From NCBI GenBank assembly GCA_009760855.2, contig WPIO01000005.1, positions 13,260,001 to 13,324,000 on the forward strand: a stretch of 64,000 nucleotides of DNA, given 5' to 3'. Numbering within the stretch: the stretch's first letter is position 1; each line of letters starts with the position of its first letter. Of the stretch, positions 47,867-58,793 are shown piece by piece. The position numbers and the translations under genes were made by a program. A model generated the notes under the pieces. That model was not told the origin of the DNA. It did not search any database and saw only the letters and a list, made by a program, of their open reading frames with translations. This stretch comes from Cristatella mucedo. Its lineage: Eukaryota; Bryozoa; Phylactolaemata; Cristatellidae.

Positions 47867-49487
47867 CGTCATTCGGCGGCGCCTCGTTCGGGTACGAGTA
47901 GCGGGCGTTCTCCATGCGCGCGGTGTGCGCTCGCTCGCGGCGTCGGCGTCTGCGCGTGGCGGCCGCCTCGTCGGCGTCATAGTGCTTGCTCTGGCGCACG
48001 GCCGCCGCCTGATCCTCGTCCACGGACAACGTCGGCGTGAGCAATCCGTCGTCGGCTCGCTCTCGCGCCTCCACAGCCGCCGCCGTCGCCGCGGCGACGG
48101 CGGCGGCGGCGACGGAGGCACCCTTCGGCTGCTCCCTGACGTCGACCTGCGTGGCCTGGTCACTTGTTGACGGCTGCGCCATCTGGTACTTGTTCTCCGT
48201 GCGCAGCGGGTTCGTCATGACGCTCTTGTCGCACGCGGCCGCCTTCGCCGCCGCCTTCGCCACCGCAGTCAAATCCGTCTGCACTTCCACCGAGCGTAAT
48301 CCGTCGTCGCCGTCGTCGTCGTCCGCGCCGCCGCCGCCGGCGGACCGGTAGTCGACGCCGTCGGCGATCGTGCGGCGACGGTGGCGCAGCTTGGGCGCGG
48401 GCCGGTCCGCGTCCTGCAGAGCGCCGAGATCGGCGACGCCGGGCACGAAGCGCACCGCCTTGGTCATCGTCTCCGGTATGCCGTCGAGCGCGGCTCCCGA
48501 CAGCGAGCCGAGCTTCTCCGACACGTCCTTCTTGAGCAGGAGCAGCTCCATGTCCTTGCCCTTGAGGATGAGCTCGGTGAGCGAGCAGGTGCTCTTCAGG
48601 CCGTCGAGCGTCGCCTGCATGTCGGCCCTGCGCTGTATCAGCTCGATCGCCTCGGCGCCGTAGGCCGCGTGCAGCTCGTCGACCAGCTGCTTCTCGCGGG
48701 TGCGTATGTCGCCGATCATCGCTATGGCGACGTCGCGGATCTTCTGCTCCGCCTCGCGGATCGTCGCGTCGCAGCGAGCCACGGCATTGATGTGGTCCTC
48801 GTAGCGCTCCAGCTTGCCCTTGCACGACGCCAGCAGGTGCTCGATGTTGGACTTGTAGCGGTCGACCGCGTCGCCGAACTGGCTGATCTCGTGGTCCTTG
48901 TGAGCGGCGAACGTGCACAGGACGCACACGCACGTCTCGCACGGCTCGCAGTAGAAGCGCACCGCCTCGTCGCGGTGCTCCTTGCACTCGATGTCCTTCT
49001 CGATCTCGACGTCGAAGATGTCGTGGTGCTTGGTCACCCTGGTCTCCTGGTGCTGCTCGACGCACGCCTTGCACAGCAGCTTGTTGCAGTCGAGGCACTT
49101 GGAGGCGGCGTCGCGCTGCCGACGCGAGATCAGCTTGCAGATGTCACAGTACGGTTGGCGCGACGGCTTCTGACGCGCGACGATCTCGTTGAGGCTCGAC
49201 AGCAGGAAGTTGTCAGGCAGCTTCTTGACGCCGCCGAACGGCAGCTGCGTGCGCTTGCGACACAGCGGGCAGGTGAACTCGCGGTAGTCGCTGTACTTCT
49301 TGTACGACGACTCCGAGTTGGCGTGCTGCTCGATGCAGTCCTCGCAGAACGTGTGCAGGCAGCTGAGGCTCTTCGGGCTCTTGTAGTTCTCCAGGCAGAT
49401 CTTGCACGTGAGGAACTCATCGTGTATCTGCTGTGCGAGCTGCCCCTTGTGGCCCGCCGCCGCCGCAGCAGCTGCGGTGGTGGCCAT
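47867..49487 (-). CDS. TRIM-family protein (RING, B-box1, B-box2, coiled coil), 5' coding exon
   Basis: The chosen ATG (49487) gives MATTA7GHKG, then a C3HC4 RING (C28, C31, C43, H45, C48, C51, C73, C76), B-box1 (C114 to H155), B-box2 (C168 to about H199) and a coiled coil (about 205-300). An Ala- and Arg-rich disordered segment follows. RING proteins of this layout are E3 ubiquitin ligases; the RING and linker (FLTCKICLENY, CLHTFCEDCI) resemble TRIM2/TRIM3/NHL-type members. A donor, GACG|gtaggt (47861-47867), would end the exon at codon 540; without splicing the frame runs to a stop at 47733 (584 aa). An open frame rich in Pro continues upstream to 49871, so the start could be further 5'. 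No NHL, filamin or B30.2 domain is seen in the window. Confidence 0.85.
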
Positions 49488-49761
49488 GTCGTCCTCTGCC
49501 AACGATCGGCGCGGTAAGATCGGTGACGGTGGTGGTGACGTAGGAGACGTCGGAGGAGGCCGCTGCTGCGGCGGCGGCGGCGGCGGTAGAAGTTGCAGGG
49601 ATGGGCGGATCGGCTGCGCCGAAGGCTGCGGCGGCGGCGGCGGCGGCTGCAAACTTTGCTGGAACAGCCGGGTCGGCTGAGGCTGCGGCGGCAGCGCTAC
49701 GAAGGCCAAGTCGGCCTTGGAGCTCTGCTCTGCGGAGCCGCAGGTCGTTCCCGTCTCGTTT
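49488..49761 (-). other. 5' UTR or N-terminal extension of the TRIM exon
   Basis: Minus-strand ccgtttcag before 49761 is a good acceptor, so this exon probably begins there after a 5' intron. The stretch is in frame with the RING and encodes poly-Pro and Pro/Gln runs. The ATG at 49487 is preferred because the RING follows within 30 residues, as is usual for TRIM proteins. Confidence 0.45.
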
Positions 49762-49899
49762 CTGAAACGGACGTGGAAACAATCGTTCAGCGGCGGCACC
49801 TCTCCGTGGACTCGACGCGCAGCGACGGCAGTGTCGAAAGGTCGGCGATTAACCTCGGCGGATCGCTGCACCGCTTTAATATCGAGCTCGGCTGAGCGC

Positions 49900-50845
49900 C
49901 TAATGAGCGTAGCCGTCTCGGCATACAGCGCCGGATGCGTCTGTAGGCGGCGTCAGCCGGAGGGCGGGCCAGATCTTCAGCCGACTCCGCGGCGGTGGCA
50001 GCGGCGGCAGCAGCGGCAGCAGCGGCGGCTGATTGAGGCTCGCCCGGAGAGCAAAAATAAAGCGTGACTCAGCTCTCGGACCAGAGCGCCCGCGTGCACG
50101 GAGCGGCCGCGGCGGCCGCGCGGGGCCGCCGCCGCTCCTCTACTTTGGGCGACCGCGAGAGCGCCGAAGCCGGCGGCGCCGCGTCGAAGACTGAGCGGTG
50201 CGCCGCCAGAGCGCGTCCCTCGCACGCGGGCTCGATGCGTCGGCGCGGCGGCGGCGGTGGCCCTACCGTCGACTTTTGAGCAGATTCCTGAGACCTGCGG
50301 ACTTCTTGAGCAGATTTTCCGTCTCTAGGTCCATTTCACCGTCGGCCCGCCCGCCCGCGTCGCCGGCGCCACTGCCCGAAGCCGCCACCGCGCGAGCGCC
50401 GCCGCCGCCGCCATCCAGCGTTCTCCGTAGCAGTTCCGTCGCCGAGCGCGCTCCGCAGGCAGCAGCCGCCGTCGGAGGTCGCTCGGCTCGATGCGCGCGG
50501 TCGGCGCTCGCGCCGGTCCGTCCCGCCGCGAGCCGGTGAGCGCCCGCGGGCTACCGCTGCCTGCGCACTATATGCTCAGCGCCTTACGCGAACCGCCCCA
50601 CAATGGGCCGGACGCGAAGTCCCCTGCGACAGCAATCCTCTTACCGCTCTGCAAAGCGTCGCGGGATCTTCTCTAGCTATCGAGTGGCCGCCTGCGCAAA
50701 CAATGGGGGGTCTTTGCTCGCCGGCGCTAATTCCTCAGGATCGCTGCAGTCTCAATAGTCTGCCTAGCCGTCTGACGGCGCGCTATGCCGCACACCACGT
50801 GAGCGCGGCAGGAGACGGCGACGTCGCGGGGGGCCGGGATCCGCT
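49900..50845. promoter_or_regulatory. CpG-rich island upstream of the TRIM exon
   Basis: Dense CG dinucleotides and GGC/GCC repeats run from about 47500 to 51700 and peak here, in sharp contrast with the flanks. Position relative to the minus-strand TRIM exon suggests promoter and 5' UTR. No TATA box is assigned; the long open frames here are composition artefacts. Confidence 0.5.
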
Positions 50846-50848
50846 GTG

Positions 50849-51013
<165 letters not shown>

Positions 51014-51055
51014 ATAGACAGAGACAGAGAGAGGGAGAGACAGAGACAGAGAGGG

Positions 51056-52693
51056 GATAATTCTAAAAGGGCGAGCAACGAGCAGACCCAGCCGCCGTAG
51101 GAGAGGCTGCACGAGAGCGTCCCAACTACTTACGTGCCGCCCGGAAGACGAAAAGCCACTCGGAAGTGCCGTGGCGCAAATGGCCGTCCGTCCACGCCTA
51201 CAGATGCCCTAAGACGCCTGCAGCACGCCGCCCGTCCATATATGGCCCGAGCTCGGACGCGCCGAAGCGCCGCCGTCTAGTCGGGGGTGCGGCGCTCCGG
51301 CGGCGCAAGCGGCGTGGCCGCCGTCGGCAGATAATTGGGCTGCGGCCCGGCAAACCATCATCGCAGCCCGTCGGTGGGGCTGGGGGGTCGCGCTACGGCC
51401 GCCTACACACTGTACGTCGCTCGCCGCCGCAGCGCGCCCATCGCTTGCTCTGCGGGGCGGCGCGTGCTCGCGACAGAGCGTGAGCCGACGGCGAGTCTTC
51501 GGCTAGGTAGAGGGGCGCATGGGCCTGACTCGCTCGCTCGGCCTCCGCGGAGTGAGGCGGCCTCTTGTATTCCGACCTCAAGTACCCGTCACCTCTCTCC
51601 TGCGCCTAATATTCGCTTGACGGCCAGCAATTAACTTCCGTCGGCCTGTCTCCGCCGCACTCAGCAACCAATCGAACTGCTCGGCTGCCGCCGCATCGTT
51701 CCCTCATCGGCCTCCCCGCTGAACGTTTAGACAGGCGATGTGCCAACAACTTTTAGACTTGCCACCTTACAGGCTGCTGCAATGCGTCAAAAACGGACGT
51801 CGGGCTGCAAACCTTGCACAGAAGCAGGCGCGCAGCCAGACGCTAAAAGCCGCCACGGAGCGGGCTCAAGCAGGGAAGCGATTAAGGGGCGCGTGACTCA
51901 GGGAAGACGCGAAAGGTCCCTGGCGGCGCTGTATTACTGTGCGTCACCTCGCAGAGGCTAAACGTCGTGCCTCTGCTGGTCGATGATCACTGCGAAATGG
52001 TCCGGTGACGGGGGGGGGGAATCGGAAACATAAATGCGGAAGCTGATCTATTTCCAAAGATGAACTTGGCTGGACTTTCGTCGCGTTCTCATATACCGGT
52101 CATAACTGCGAGCTACTAACGACGAGCGTCACTACGTCAGCTCCACCAGCTCCGAACTGTACACGCTTTGGTCGCCACATTAAATCACGAGCAACCATTT
52201 TTTAAGCTACTAGCAAGTCTAGCTAACGCTGTATGCCTGTCGACGCGTTCGGTTTACATATACAATTAAAGACTAAGCTGCTCTCCACGAGCTGTTTTTC
52301 CAGCGCCCTCCGTCCGCTAGGTCGGAGGTGAAGCGGAACAGCTTGCAGCTACTGCTGAGTGGGCGTGTCGCAGCGAGCGCCCGCGGGGCGGTGCGGCGGC
52401 TACCGTACAGCAGTCTACGGGTGCGAAAACAGCTCGCATTCGTGGGCGGAAACTGGCGGAAATTCACTGCGAAAGCGCGGACGGGCAAAGGACCGGCAAT
52501 GGATTGGCCGGCTGGGTGCCATCAGTGTGCGTCGAGTGACTCATTGTAACTTTGTAACATTGTAACTCATTGTAACTCACTTGCGGATGAAATTGCCGTA
52601 GCTGTCAACTCTTATTATTTATTCGTTTCTCGGTGATTTAAATGACTGACGGGCTAATTGAAAAAAGACAAAAGCCTACCAGATAAATTAACC
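51056..52693. other. GC-rich to neutral flank, no gene supported
   Basis: CpG-rich to about 51700, then ordinary composition. Open stretches lack splice sites and motifs. A small repeat, three ttgtaactcat-like units, lies at 52545-52580. Confidence 0.4.
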
Positions 52694-53348
52694 CAGAGGC
52701 GTAGGGAAACCTTTCGTCGCCCGGGGACAAAGCTAAAAATGGCGGCCCTCCCCTTGTCAAACATTGATACAGAATGGCTAAACCGCAGAAGAAATGCAAA
52801 AAACACGTTAGCAGGCATATCTTATCGAGAAAGTTTTATTAACTGTAGTACAAGTACAAGATAGCTATCACAGCTTTAACTTATTTGCCTGGCCTTGAAC
52901 GTGGCAAACTGGTCTATTACACATTGAAAGTCAATATTTTCCAGTGTTTCTTTCTGTATGCTTAACAAAGGAAAGTCAGAGAGAGTCGATCTCACCCTAT
53001 TTATGCTCTCAGATAAGACAGGATCACCTTCAGCTTGCTATAGGAACGCTCATAACTGGTTACGCATACAGCTATAGAAGAACTTGCTAGACAACTCTCA
53101 AATTAGGAAACACATCTTCTTCATAACTGGCAATGAAAGGCACGAGTTTCAGTGGTGTTTTTAGTGCCAAGTTGTGACGTGTGGCAAGAATAATTTTACA
53201 CTTGCATATTTCGTTTTACAGCTCTGTTTCATCAACGTCTGTACAATAGAAGCCTTCAAGATCTACAAATTGCTGGTGGCTGGTCATTTTTCTTCAAAAG
53301 CTTCTTAACTTCAACTTCCCACAAGAAACCAAATTTGGCATCAACATC

Positions 53349-53792
53349 TTATAGCCGGTGAAGCCTAATTGTGACTTCTTGTCGGAGATGTCCATGCTGC
53401 CCTTCATCATTCTTAACATCTCCTCTGCCGTGAGACCAACATCCTGAGAGAGTTCTACGGGCATTCAAGTCTTTCGGTGGATTCTTTGTTCTGCTGCAAC
53501 TCCCCACATTCACATAACCTTTTGACATCTGGCACAGGTATTCTTGAAGTCTTGGCAACTCAATCTCCAGACAGTGGATGACACAAGAGGCGTCTTGGAA
53601 GTTCATCTTTGAATCCTGCAGTCTTTTCCGAAAGCGGTGAACATTCCTTAAGATTCTATACAAAAATGGCAACGTAGCCACACAGTTAAAGTTCAAAGTA
53701 CAATGTTGTAGACTTCCATCTTCACTTCTTTTTTCAAGCTTTCCACTTGTGTCCTGAGACTGTTGCTGCAAAAGACCTACAATGCTGTTCAT
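53349..53792 (-). pseudogene. hAT transposase fragment (middle domain)
   Basis: The frame has LNFNCVATLPFLYRILRNVH and KRLQDSKMNFQDASCVI, matching the helical insertion domain of the same transposase type. It continues the element's minus-strand coding order after a frame break. Confidence 0.7.
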
Positions 53793-53900
53793 TCCATCAC
53801 CGATAGCTTATACAATCTCCACTCTTGCACTCTACCTCGTTGCAAAGTCGCGTTTAACAGCGATGGCTAAGACTTCATTCAGTTCATTCCACCTCATTGT

Positions 53901-54182
53901 TTATCTAGAAAAGAATAAGTAGGTGATTTCTATTGTTCCAAAAATGGTAGTGACAACGAAATCTTGGCTTGCAGCATGAACTCCTGCCAGGTTCAAGCTG
54001 TGGTTATCACTGTTTACAAAAATTGCCTTCTCATTTTTGGACAGTATTATCTCAAGGGCACCTGACGAGTGGCCAGAAATGACTGATGTGTTGTCGTAGC
54101 ACAGCCAGTTAAGTAAGCCTAGCTTGTGTGGTCTTATAGTACGTCGGTGCTCAGCCACGGCACATTGGCTCGCCCTTGACAT
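53901..54182 (-). pseudogene. hAT transposase fragment (DUF4371-like core)
   Basis: An open frame of 93 codons carries YDNTSVISGHSSGA, AIFVNSDNHSLNLAGVHAAS and TIFGTIEITYLFFSR. In related hAT/ZMYM1-like transposases this segment holds the Asp-containing catalytic core region and the conserved CHSLNL-type box. The N-terminal BED/TTF zinc finger is missing. Confidence 0.75.
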
Positions 54183-54574
54183 GATGCAGCTAGCCCGTGG
54201 CAGGTAGGATGGGGCGAGAGGATGGGAAAAGGCAGTTAGAACGCAAGCTGAGGGGTGAATGGCCGCGTGGTTGTAGCGCTGCGAGCGCCAGCCGAATACA
54301 TGGTGGTTAAGGCCCGGTCGATGCTTCCGTGTCGTCGCGTGTGTGCCGCCAGAGAGTCAAGCTACAGTTTGGTAAAGTCTGTCTGCATGCTTAGTTAGCT
54401 GAGCCAGCAAAAGTGAAATCCATCGAAACGAGGACTTGCTCGAAATCAAGATCGGTATTCTCACATGAAAAAGGTTTTAAAAAAGGCACAACCCATTTTG
54501 CTTTTGGCGCCCCCTTGGCCTTGGCACCCGGGGACACCCCCCCTGCTCACCCTTGCCACGCCTCTGAACTAACC

Positions 54575-55261
54575 ACGACCGCCGGCATTCAACTCCCGCC
54601 GCGCAGCAATGTGTGAGCCCACAAAATGGCTTGCCCCTCTCGCATGCAGACGACGCGTGTCTCGCAGCGTGCCTCGGGTCACTCCCGATCGATCGCAGCG
54701 AGTCGAGCGGCGGCAGCGCCGGTTGCGGCAGATCCCCTGCCAGCCCCTCGCACAAAGATGGCGTCAGAGCGGCACAATGGACTGGAGAATCGGAAGTGCT
54801 TACGACGAGGGCCGGTACATGGTCGGAAAGTGCGGGGAAGACCCCGACTGCCGGATTCGAAACGATAATGCCCCGAACTAACCAGGCAAGCTCACTGCAC
54901 GTCTGATAAAATAAAGCTGCGTTTACAAGGTGGACTTCTACCGACCGACGCCGACTTTCCCGCCTAGTTAAGGCGTTTACGCGACAGATTTAATGGCCGA
55001 CTTAGTCCTGCCCACAGCGCGTGCTCTCTTTCGGGTGGCAGGATAATATGAGAGCATTCCGGGCTGTACACGTTGACCCATATCGATCACGCAACAACGC
55101 TGCTTCCAGTCACAGTCCTCACTTCAGTACTCGACTCGGTTTCGAGAGCTACCGCAATCTGTGAGAGCGCTACCGATTCAAAAGCGCCTTCACCAGCTTT
55201 TTAATTACTTACCGCTCAGCTCCAAAGACCGGACAATAGATGACATATAAAAAATGAAAAA
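54575..55261. other. Flank between hAT element and SINE-2
   Basis: No supported gene or repeat; overlapping open frames at 54609-54906 lack splice or domain support. Confidence 0.35.
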
Positions 55262-55442
55262 AACACTAGCTGATTTATTAGCCTCTTATCAGCCTATTTG
55301 TAAAGAAACAGAAGAGCCTTTACGGCTATCACCACCGCTTGCAGCTGCGATAAAAGATCGCCCATCACAGGATTCGAACCCACGACCTCGGGCCGAGGTC
55401 GTGAAAAGCAACCGCTTTACTTAGAGAGCCATAGCCCTACGT
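55262..55442 (-). mobile_element. SINE-2 copy, tRNA-derived (best preserved)
   Basis: On the minus strand: tRNA-like head with A-box region atggctctctaagtaaagcg and B-box region cgtgggttcgaatcctgtga, then gcagctgcaagcggtggtga and tagccgtaaaggctcttctg, ending in taataaatcagctagtg. Confidence 0.75.
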
Positions 55443-56513
55443 TTCTAAAACCAGGGCTACGGCTATCCCAAAAAAGGGACTTGCCCTGAACGCGTCTATC
55501 GACTCAAGCGTTCGGTCGTCGGCCATTTTAATTTTGAGCTTGGCTATATCCGAAACGCCCCGGGGTTTTGATTGGTCGGCTGGACCAACTCGGAGCCATA
55601 AAGTAGAAACAGATTCTCCATGATAGTCTGCCCACTTGGCTCCTCCGCAAAAATGTGGCGACGTAGTAAGTAGCCCAGATCTGTGGGAAATCGATTCAAA
55701 ATCTGCCGAGTAAACTCAGCTTTAGAGGTAAAGGAAGCAGCATGTGAGCAGACATGCAGCACCCATGGGAACCGTGACTGGCCTGGAAGCTCGCCGAAGC
55801 CGCTTCTCAGAAAGCACAATTTTACTCCCAGATACGACTCTAACAGAACTCCGTCAAATTTCATTCGAAAAAATTAGTTACTTCTAATTCCCTATCAATA
55901 TAACTAAAACACGAGCCCCTGCGATGCAGGTGCTGAAGTCACTCTGACCTTGTGAATAAGTTGTGTCCCTCTGCAGAAATGAGCCTGAAAACGGACATAC
56001 TGCATGAGCAACATGATTGATCCTCAAAAACGACGAGCATTTGCTCGCACTGAATTCTGATCTGACCTGTCCTGCAGTTGTGGTTATTGATGGAATGTAA
56101 GTTTGAGACCTCATTTCTGGCCTCCTTATCGCTGCTTCGGCGGTCAATGTACCGGTCAACATACCGAGCTTTTAAAATGATAAAAATAGACAAATACTCG
56201 AGTGCCTCGCAGGAAGATCGTATCTTTCAGCAGTGTTACATACTGCCGCATTCCAGCGTCTTTTAATTTTAGCCCGAGCAATTATTCGCTTTGGACAGCT
56301 TTGCTGGTCCCCTCGCCCTGCTCTGGGCGTGGATCCCCACACTACAATCGCGTTAGCAGCCGTTCGCCGATGGCTTTGGGCTCCAAATGCAACTGACGGC
56401 GTCTGCCCACAGCATTCGCGAACTCATAGAATGTCATAACGAACGTAGGCGAGAGCACTCAAGAAGCAAAATGCGATGCGAAGTACAGTTGATGATGCAC
56501 AAATAGCAGCAGG
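55443..56513. other. Intergenic flank downstream of the minus-strand gene
   Basis: No exon or recognised repeat; open stretches at 55544-55864 and 55884-56193 lack known motifs. Confidence 0.35.
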
Positions 56514-56519
56514 TTTATT
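56514..56519 (-). terminator. Candidate poly(A) signal for the gene ending at 57000
   Basis: AATAAA on the minus strand, about 480 nt after the stop codon, a normal 3' UTR length. Confidence 0.4.
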
Positions 56520-56999
56520 ATTGCATCCGATTTCCATCGAGCTGACTAGCCAGCGAGGCTCTGTGAGCCAATTTCGAGAACCACCATTCCGTAAGAAGCA
56601 GGACTTTGGTAGGATACGTTAAAAGGAAACTCACACAGTGAGGCCTGTCTACAAAATAGACTGCTGCACACGCGACTCTTCGTTTTTACACGATGGATGA
56701 TGGCACAAAACTGAACACCGGAAACTGACGCACAAATCGAAAATGGATCGTGTGTAACCGTTCAATGCAATATCCCATCGTAAACGGTCGGTCAGTAACG
56801 GACGGCCGTAGAAACCTGGTGCATTTTCTTGAGACCACGAGGCAGCCAAGGCCCGTTCACTAACCTAGACAACCTGCTCCCACCCCTAAAGTACAGCACA
56901 CGAGTTGGGCTATGCTTGCACTGGCTCCCACGCCTTCGTTGCCGTCTGCAAACCAGAACTGCCGCGGGATACCTTGCCGATGCATCTGAAGCATATCTC

Positions 57000-57916
57000 T
57001 CAGGCCATTTCGCTACTATCGTAGCCGTTGTGCAGAAGTGAGTCCTCATCGTCAGTGTACGCTCTATGCCGTCTGTAGAGGCGTTCAATAGAATTCTTTG
57101 CTCTCGGCAATTTCTTAAATGAGAGCGGTGCTTCCTCATCTTCGGCATCGTCGTCTGAATGCTCACTTGCCGCAGCCGCAGCCTCGTGCCTATAGCTGTC
57201 GTGTGAAGCTGCAAGACTGCTGCTGCTGCTGCTACTACGCTGCTCCTCGTCCGTCTCGTACACGGTGTACTGCGATTTTGGGCAAAACTTCCAATCGGCG
57301 CTCCCTCGGCGGAAGTCAGTCCCCGGACGGAATGACGGCGAACCATCGGAGGCATTCCAGGCTGAGCTTCCGCCATCGTGGCCGTCGACACACGGCGGCA
57401 GCGGTAGAGGTGAGCCCATGGCGGCACGTCGCCGTGTAGAGACAATCTCGGTGGCGTCTCCGCCACCACCGTTGTCGGGAGAGTCACCGCCGGAGCCGTC
57501 GGTGGATCTGCTAGCTTCAGCAGAAAGCAAATCGATCCGAGCGGTCAGAAAGGTCACCGGACCATCTCCGGTCGGCGAGGTGGCAGCAGAGCCGCCGTCG
57601 GACAAGTTGTCAACGACGAGAGCCAGCACAGGTATCTCGGACTGTGCCCGATGCGACAGCTCTGGCACGCTATCGTCCACTTGACGCCAAGGCAACAGCT
57701 CGACCACGCTGCCAGGCGACGTCACATGATCAGGCCCACTGGACAGCAGCAGCTCGTCAACTGGTGAGCCTTTATTACTTGCATGTAGCGAGTCACTAGG
57801 GTGCCAAGGAAAGGTTCCATGAATGCTGCCGGAGCCAGGACCTCCACTGCCTCCAACTGGTCCAGTCACGGTCGCCTCACTCCTCCAGGGAAGGTAGGGA
57901 GCTCCCAATGTCTCGT
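57000..57916 (-). CDS. Unrecognised gene, last exon (acidic Ser-rich tail)
   Basis: The minus-strand acceptor tttgtttctttgtcag is excellent. The exon encodes about 305 residues and stops with TGA at 57002-57000. The frame is Gly/Ser/Pro-rich with acidic patches, a poly-Ser run (SSSSSSS), poly-Ala and DDDAEDEE. It ends in a basic-then-acidic tail: SFKKLPRAKNSIERLYRRHR, AYTDDEDSLLHNGYDSSEMA. It starts in phase 1, which matches the exon at 58688-58793. The composition suggests a cytoplasmic disordered tail. I do not recognise the protein, and no catalytic or zinc motif is present. Confidence 0.7.
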
Positions 57917-58217
57917 CTGACAAAGAAACAAAACATGCCACTCAAAAAAAATCATTCAGGCAACAGGAGAATAGAGAAAGGCACAGGCTAACATAACTGT
58001 ATGTCAAATTGACCTTTTAAAACCGGGTTTTATATAGCCACAGCAAAGCACGTGGAAGTAAGATAACAACAGGAGGAATATTTGGGGCATTAACAGCACT
58101 GCTGTTGAAGAAGATCCAGAACACATCTTGCTCAATCGTCGACCGGCAGCCAGAAAGCGGCAGCCGGGGCCTCTGAGAGCAGCCAGTAATCGTTTAGTGG
58201 TAATCGGGAAGTGCACA

Positions 58218-58290
58218 AGCAGCCTTGTTCCTATAGCCCATAAACAGCCTTCTTCATATAACCCATAAGCAGCCTTCTTCATATAACCCA
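58218..58290. repeat. About 25-bp tandem repeat (three units)
   Basis: Units containing cagccttcttcatataaccc recur with the more diverged cagccttgttcctatagccc. A fourth related unit lies after the SINE at 58443. Located in the last intron of the minus-strand gene. Confidence 0.75.
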
Positions 58291-58440
58291 CTGGTTAAGG
58301 TGCTTGCCCGACCGAGGGCAAAGTCAATGTATTTGATGGCCGAGGTCGTGGGCTCCGTGATCGAGCCCCGTGGCACAAGTGAAGTGCCTGAATAGAGATT
58401 AAGTTTTCTTAGGGTGCTATACAAATGAATTATACTTTTT
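58288..58440 (+). mobile_element. SINE-1 copy, tRNA-derived, sense orientation
   Basis: ggttaaggtgcttgcccgac (head), gaggtcgtgggctccgtgat and cgagcccc (B-box region, with a small duplication), then gaatagagattaagttttct and ggtgctatacaaatgaatta (LINE-like tail). It splits the tandem repeat around it. Confidence 0.75.
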
Positions 58441-58687
58441 AAGCAGCCACCTTCCTATAACCAACCTTCTCTTGTGGCTAAGGACAGCAACTTAAATATT
58501 TTAGTGGTAGTATGGAAGGCAGCCCCGTACTCGGGAATACCTCGAAACTTAGGAGCCACTGGCTAATACATGCATCAACAGCAGCACCGGGCGCTTCTAC
58601 GGTCACAGCTTCAGCCATACCGATTATGAACCGCACGAGCCGGCATTGCACCACTCTTGGTTGCACACACACGGGCATGCACGCTAC

Positions 58688-58793
58688 CTTGGTGACTGTC
58701 GACACCTCCACTGTTGGCTCTAAACGTGATGCCTACATCGTCATCGTTGTCGTCTCCGTCCGAGTTGTGGGTGCGATCGATGTTGCTCACTCC
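58688..58793 (-). CDS. Unrecognised gene, penultimate exon
   Basis: The minus-strand acceptor gctacccaagcag lies behind a pyrimidine-rich run; the donor is CCAAG|gtagcg. It reads GVSNIDRTHNSDGDDNDDDV then GITFRANSGGVDSHQ plus one base. That base completes an Asp codon (G plus AC) with the last exon, which supports the join. Confidence 0.55.

Larger units (their letters stand above)
52694..54566 (-). mobile_element. hAT-superfamily DNA transposon, decayed (ZMYM/DUF4371-type transposase)
   Basis: The left end CAGAGGCGTAGGGAAACC and the reverse complement of the right end CAGAGGCGTGGCAAGGGT form short inverted termini. They are flanked by AATTAACC (52686-52693) and AACTAACC (54567-54574), an 8-bp target duplication with one mismatch, as expected for hAT. 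The minus strand encodes transposase blocks: CYDNTSVISGHSSGALEIIL and SDNHSLNLAGVHAASQD (54130-53940), RLQDSKMNFQDASCVIHCLE (about 53600), and a frameshifted C-terminal dimerisation region (YERSYSKLKVILSYLRA and ENIDFQCVIDQFATFKARQ, 53060-52890). Stops and frame changes make it inactive. Confidence 0.85.

Noticed and set aside
48160-49517. Long open frames on + and in a second minus frame opposite the TRIM exon
   Set aside because: They are shadows of the GC-rich TRIM coding frame, which alone shows RING and B-box residues.
49977-50539. Open frames rich in Ala/Arg/Gly in the CpG island
   Set aside because: GC-rich composition removes stops; frames exist on both strands and have no domain. 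Treated as promoter or 5' UTR of the TRIM gene.
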